Below, piece after piece: positions 6,721 to 7,060 of a DNA stretch of 7,060 nt. The position numbers were made by a program, and so were the translations under genes. The stretch comes from Gammaproteobacteria bacterium. Lineage in GTDB: Bacteria; Pseudomonadota; Gammaproteobacteria; Pseudomonadales; Pseudohongiellaceae. The notes under the pieces were generated by a model. It was not told where the DNA came from and searched no databases. It worked only from the letters and a program-made list of their open reading frames with translations. The DNA lies in assembly GCA_016762975.1 (NCBI GenBank), contig JAESUV010000231.1, positions 3,229-10,288 on the forward strand. The letters are read 5' to 3'. Position 1 is the first letter of the stretch. Every line of letters begins with the position of its first letter.

Positions 6721-6830
6721 TCTAGAATTGTCCATGATAGTGTGGTGAGTCCATTGATTACTTTGTAACTTAAGAAGTTTTCGCAACCAAAACGTACTCG
6801 CTAAGTTACTAAATTATCAGTGTCCCCTAG
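6721..6830. other. Intergenic stretch before the transposase remnant
   Basis: These 110 bp are AT-rich and hold no ORF or clear terminator. An 8-bp inverted repeat, GTAACTTA (6765-6772) and TAAGTTAC (6802-6809), is separated by 29 bp. The stretch ends in a TCAGTGTCCCCTA motif and the in-frame stop TAG (6828-6830) that bounds the transposase reading frame. I see no promoter for that frame. Confidence 0.5.
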
Positions 6831-7060
6831 TATTTCTCGTGCAAGCGAATCATCAAAGTATTGGAGAAAGAGATAAGCCGAATTGAAAATCAATTGGACA
6901 AGCATATCGAGAGCGAATCTTCCTGGGCTGAGAAAAAGGACATTCTAAAATCAGCACCAGACATCGGTGACACCATGGTCTACACACTGCTGGCTGATCT
7001 ACCAGAGTTGGGATCGATGTCGAACAAACAGGCCGCCGCTTTAGTTGGAGTAGCACCCAT
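6831..7060 (+). pseudogene. IS110-family transposase, 5'-truncated remnant (continues past edge)
   Basis: The frame open from 6831 to the window end reads KRIIKVLEKEISRIENQLDKHI, then ILKSAPDIGDTMVYTLLADLPELGSMSNKQAAALVGVAP. This is the coiled-coil plus the start of the C-terminal Transposase_20 (IS110/IS116/IS902) domain, where related proteins read SVPGVGPVTA..LLAELPELG..NRKQIAALVGLAPF. The N-terminal DEDD (RuvC-like) catalytic domain that should precede it, about 150-200 residues, is absent: upstream lies a stop at 6828 and then non-transposase DNA. There is no ATG near the beginning of the similarity, although a GTA, not a start, opens the conserved helix. It is therefore almost certainly a dead remnant created by deletion or insertion. 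The C-terminal half may continue beyond the edge. No bridge RNA can be located from this piece. Confidence 0.85.
6831..7060 (+). mobile_element. Remnant of an IS110-group insertion sequence, partial
   Basis: This marks the mobile-element extent visible here. The left boundary is set where transposase similarity starts, at about 6831-6843; the right boundary is outside the window. IS110 elements normally lack terminal inverted repeats and target duplications, so the ends cannot be defined by repeats. Its position directly after the lipoprotein gene suggests that the conserved gene block stops here and a variable region may begin. Confidence 0.6.

Noticed and set aside
6767..6782. AACTT-AAG-AAGTT followed by TTT as an intrinsic terminator of the lipoprotein gene
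   Set aside because: The stem is only five AT-rich base pairs with a three-base loop, too weak to call.
6853..7056. Minus-strand frame of 67 codons at the right end
   Set aside because: It is antisense to clearly recognisable IS110 transposase sequence.
6721..7060. IS110 bridge RNA
   Set aside because: The remnant lacks the 5' half of the transposase and the proper element end, and the AT-rich stretch before it shows no bridge-RNA-like internal-loop structure that I can support.

Overview
This window looks like chromosomal DNA of a gammaproteobacterium, possibly a marine one; I cannot place it below class. The evidence is the divergent uvrA/ssb pair, as found in Escherichia coli and relatives, the very close match of the UvrA protein to the gammaproteobacterial form as I remember it, and the SSB tail ending in DDDIPF. 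Base composition is moderate and coding density is high.

Layout. Positions 1-2765 (minus strand) hold almost all of uvrA, the damage-recognition ATPase of nucleotide excision repair; its last two dozen or so codons lie beyond the left edge. A 267-bp divergent control region (2766-3032) separates it from ssb (3033-3563, plus), which encodes the single-stranded DNA-binding protein. I see a good -10 box for ssb there but no LexA (SOS) box of normal spacing. After ssb comes a strong stem-loop (3596-3630) and a short intergenic stretch with a perfect 14-bp palindrome.

Next is a tight plus-strand group. It starts with an RmlD-like extended-SDR protein (best start GTG at 3788) whose catalytic Thr and Lys appear to be replaced. 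This is followed 29 bp later by moeA (molybdenum insertion into molybdopterin, 4753-5967) and 18 bp after that by a small TPR-type lipoprotein (5986-6720). The spacing suggests co-transcription, but no shared pathway is evident. The right end (6831-7060) is a 5'-truncated piece of an IS110-family transposase that runs off the window.

Most of the window is ordinary core-genome sequence. The points worth a second look are the degenerate active site of the RmlD-like protein, an 18-bp repeat-like motif wedged between moeA and the lipoprotein start with a shorter relative just before the transposase remnant, the 12-bp tandem repeats in the SSB linker, and the lack of a recognisable SOS box. I found no CRISPR array, tRNA, rRNA or clearly novel multi-gene system.
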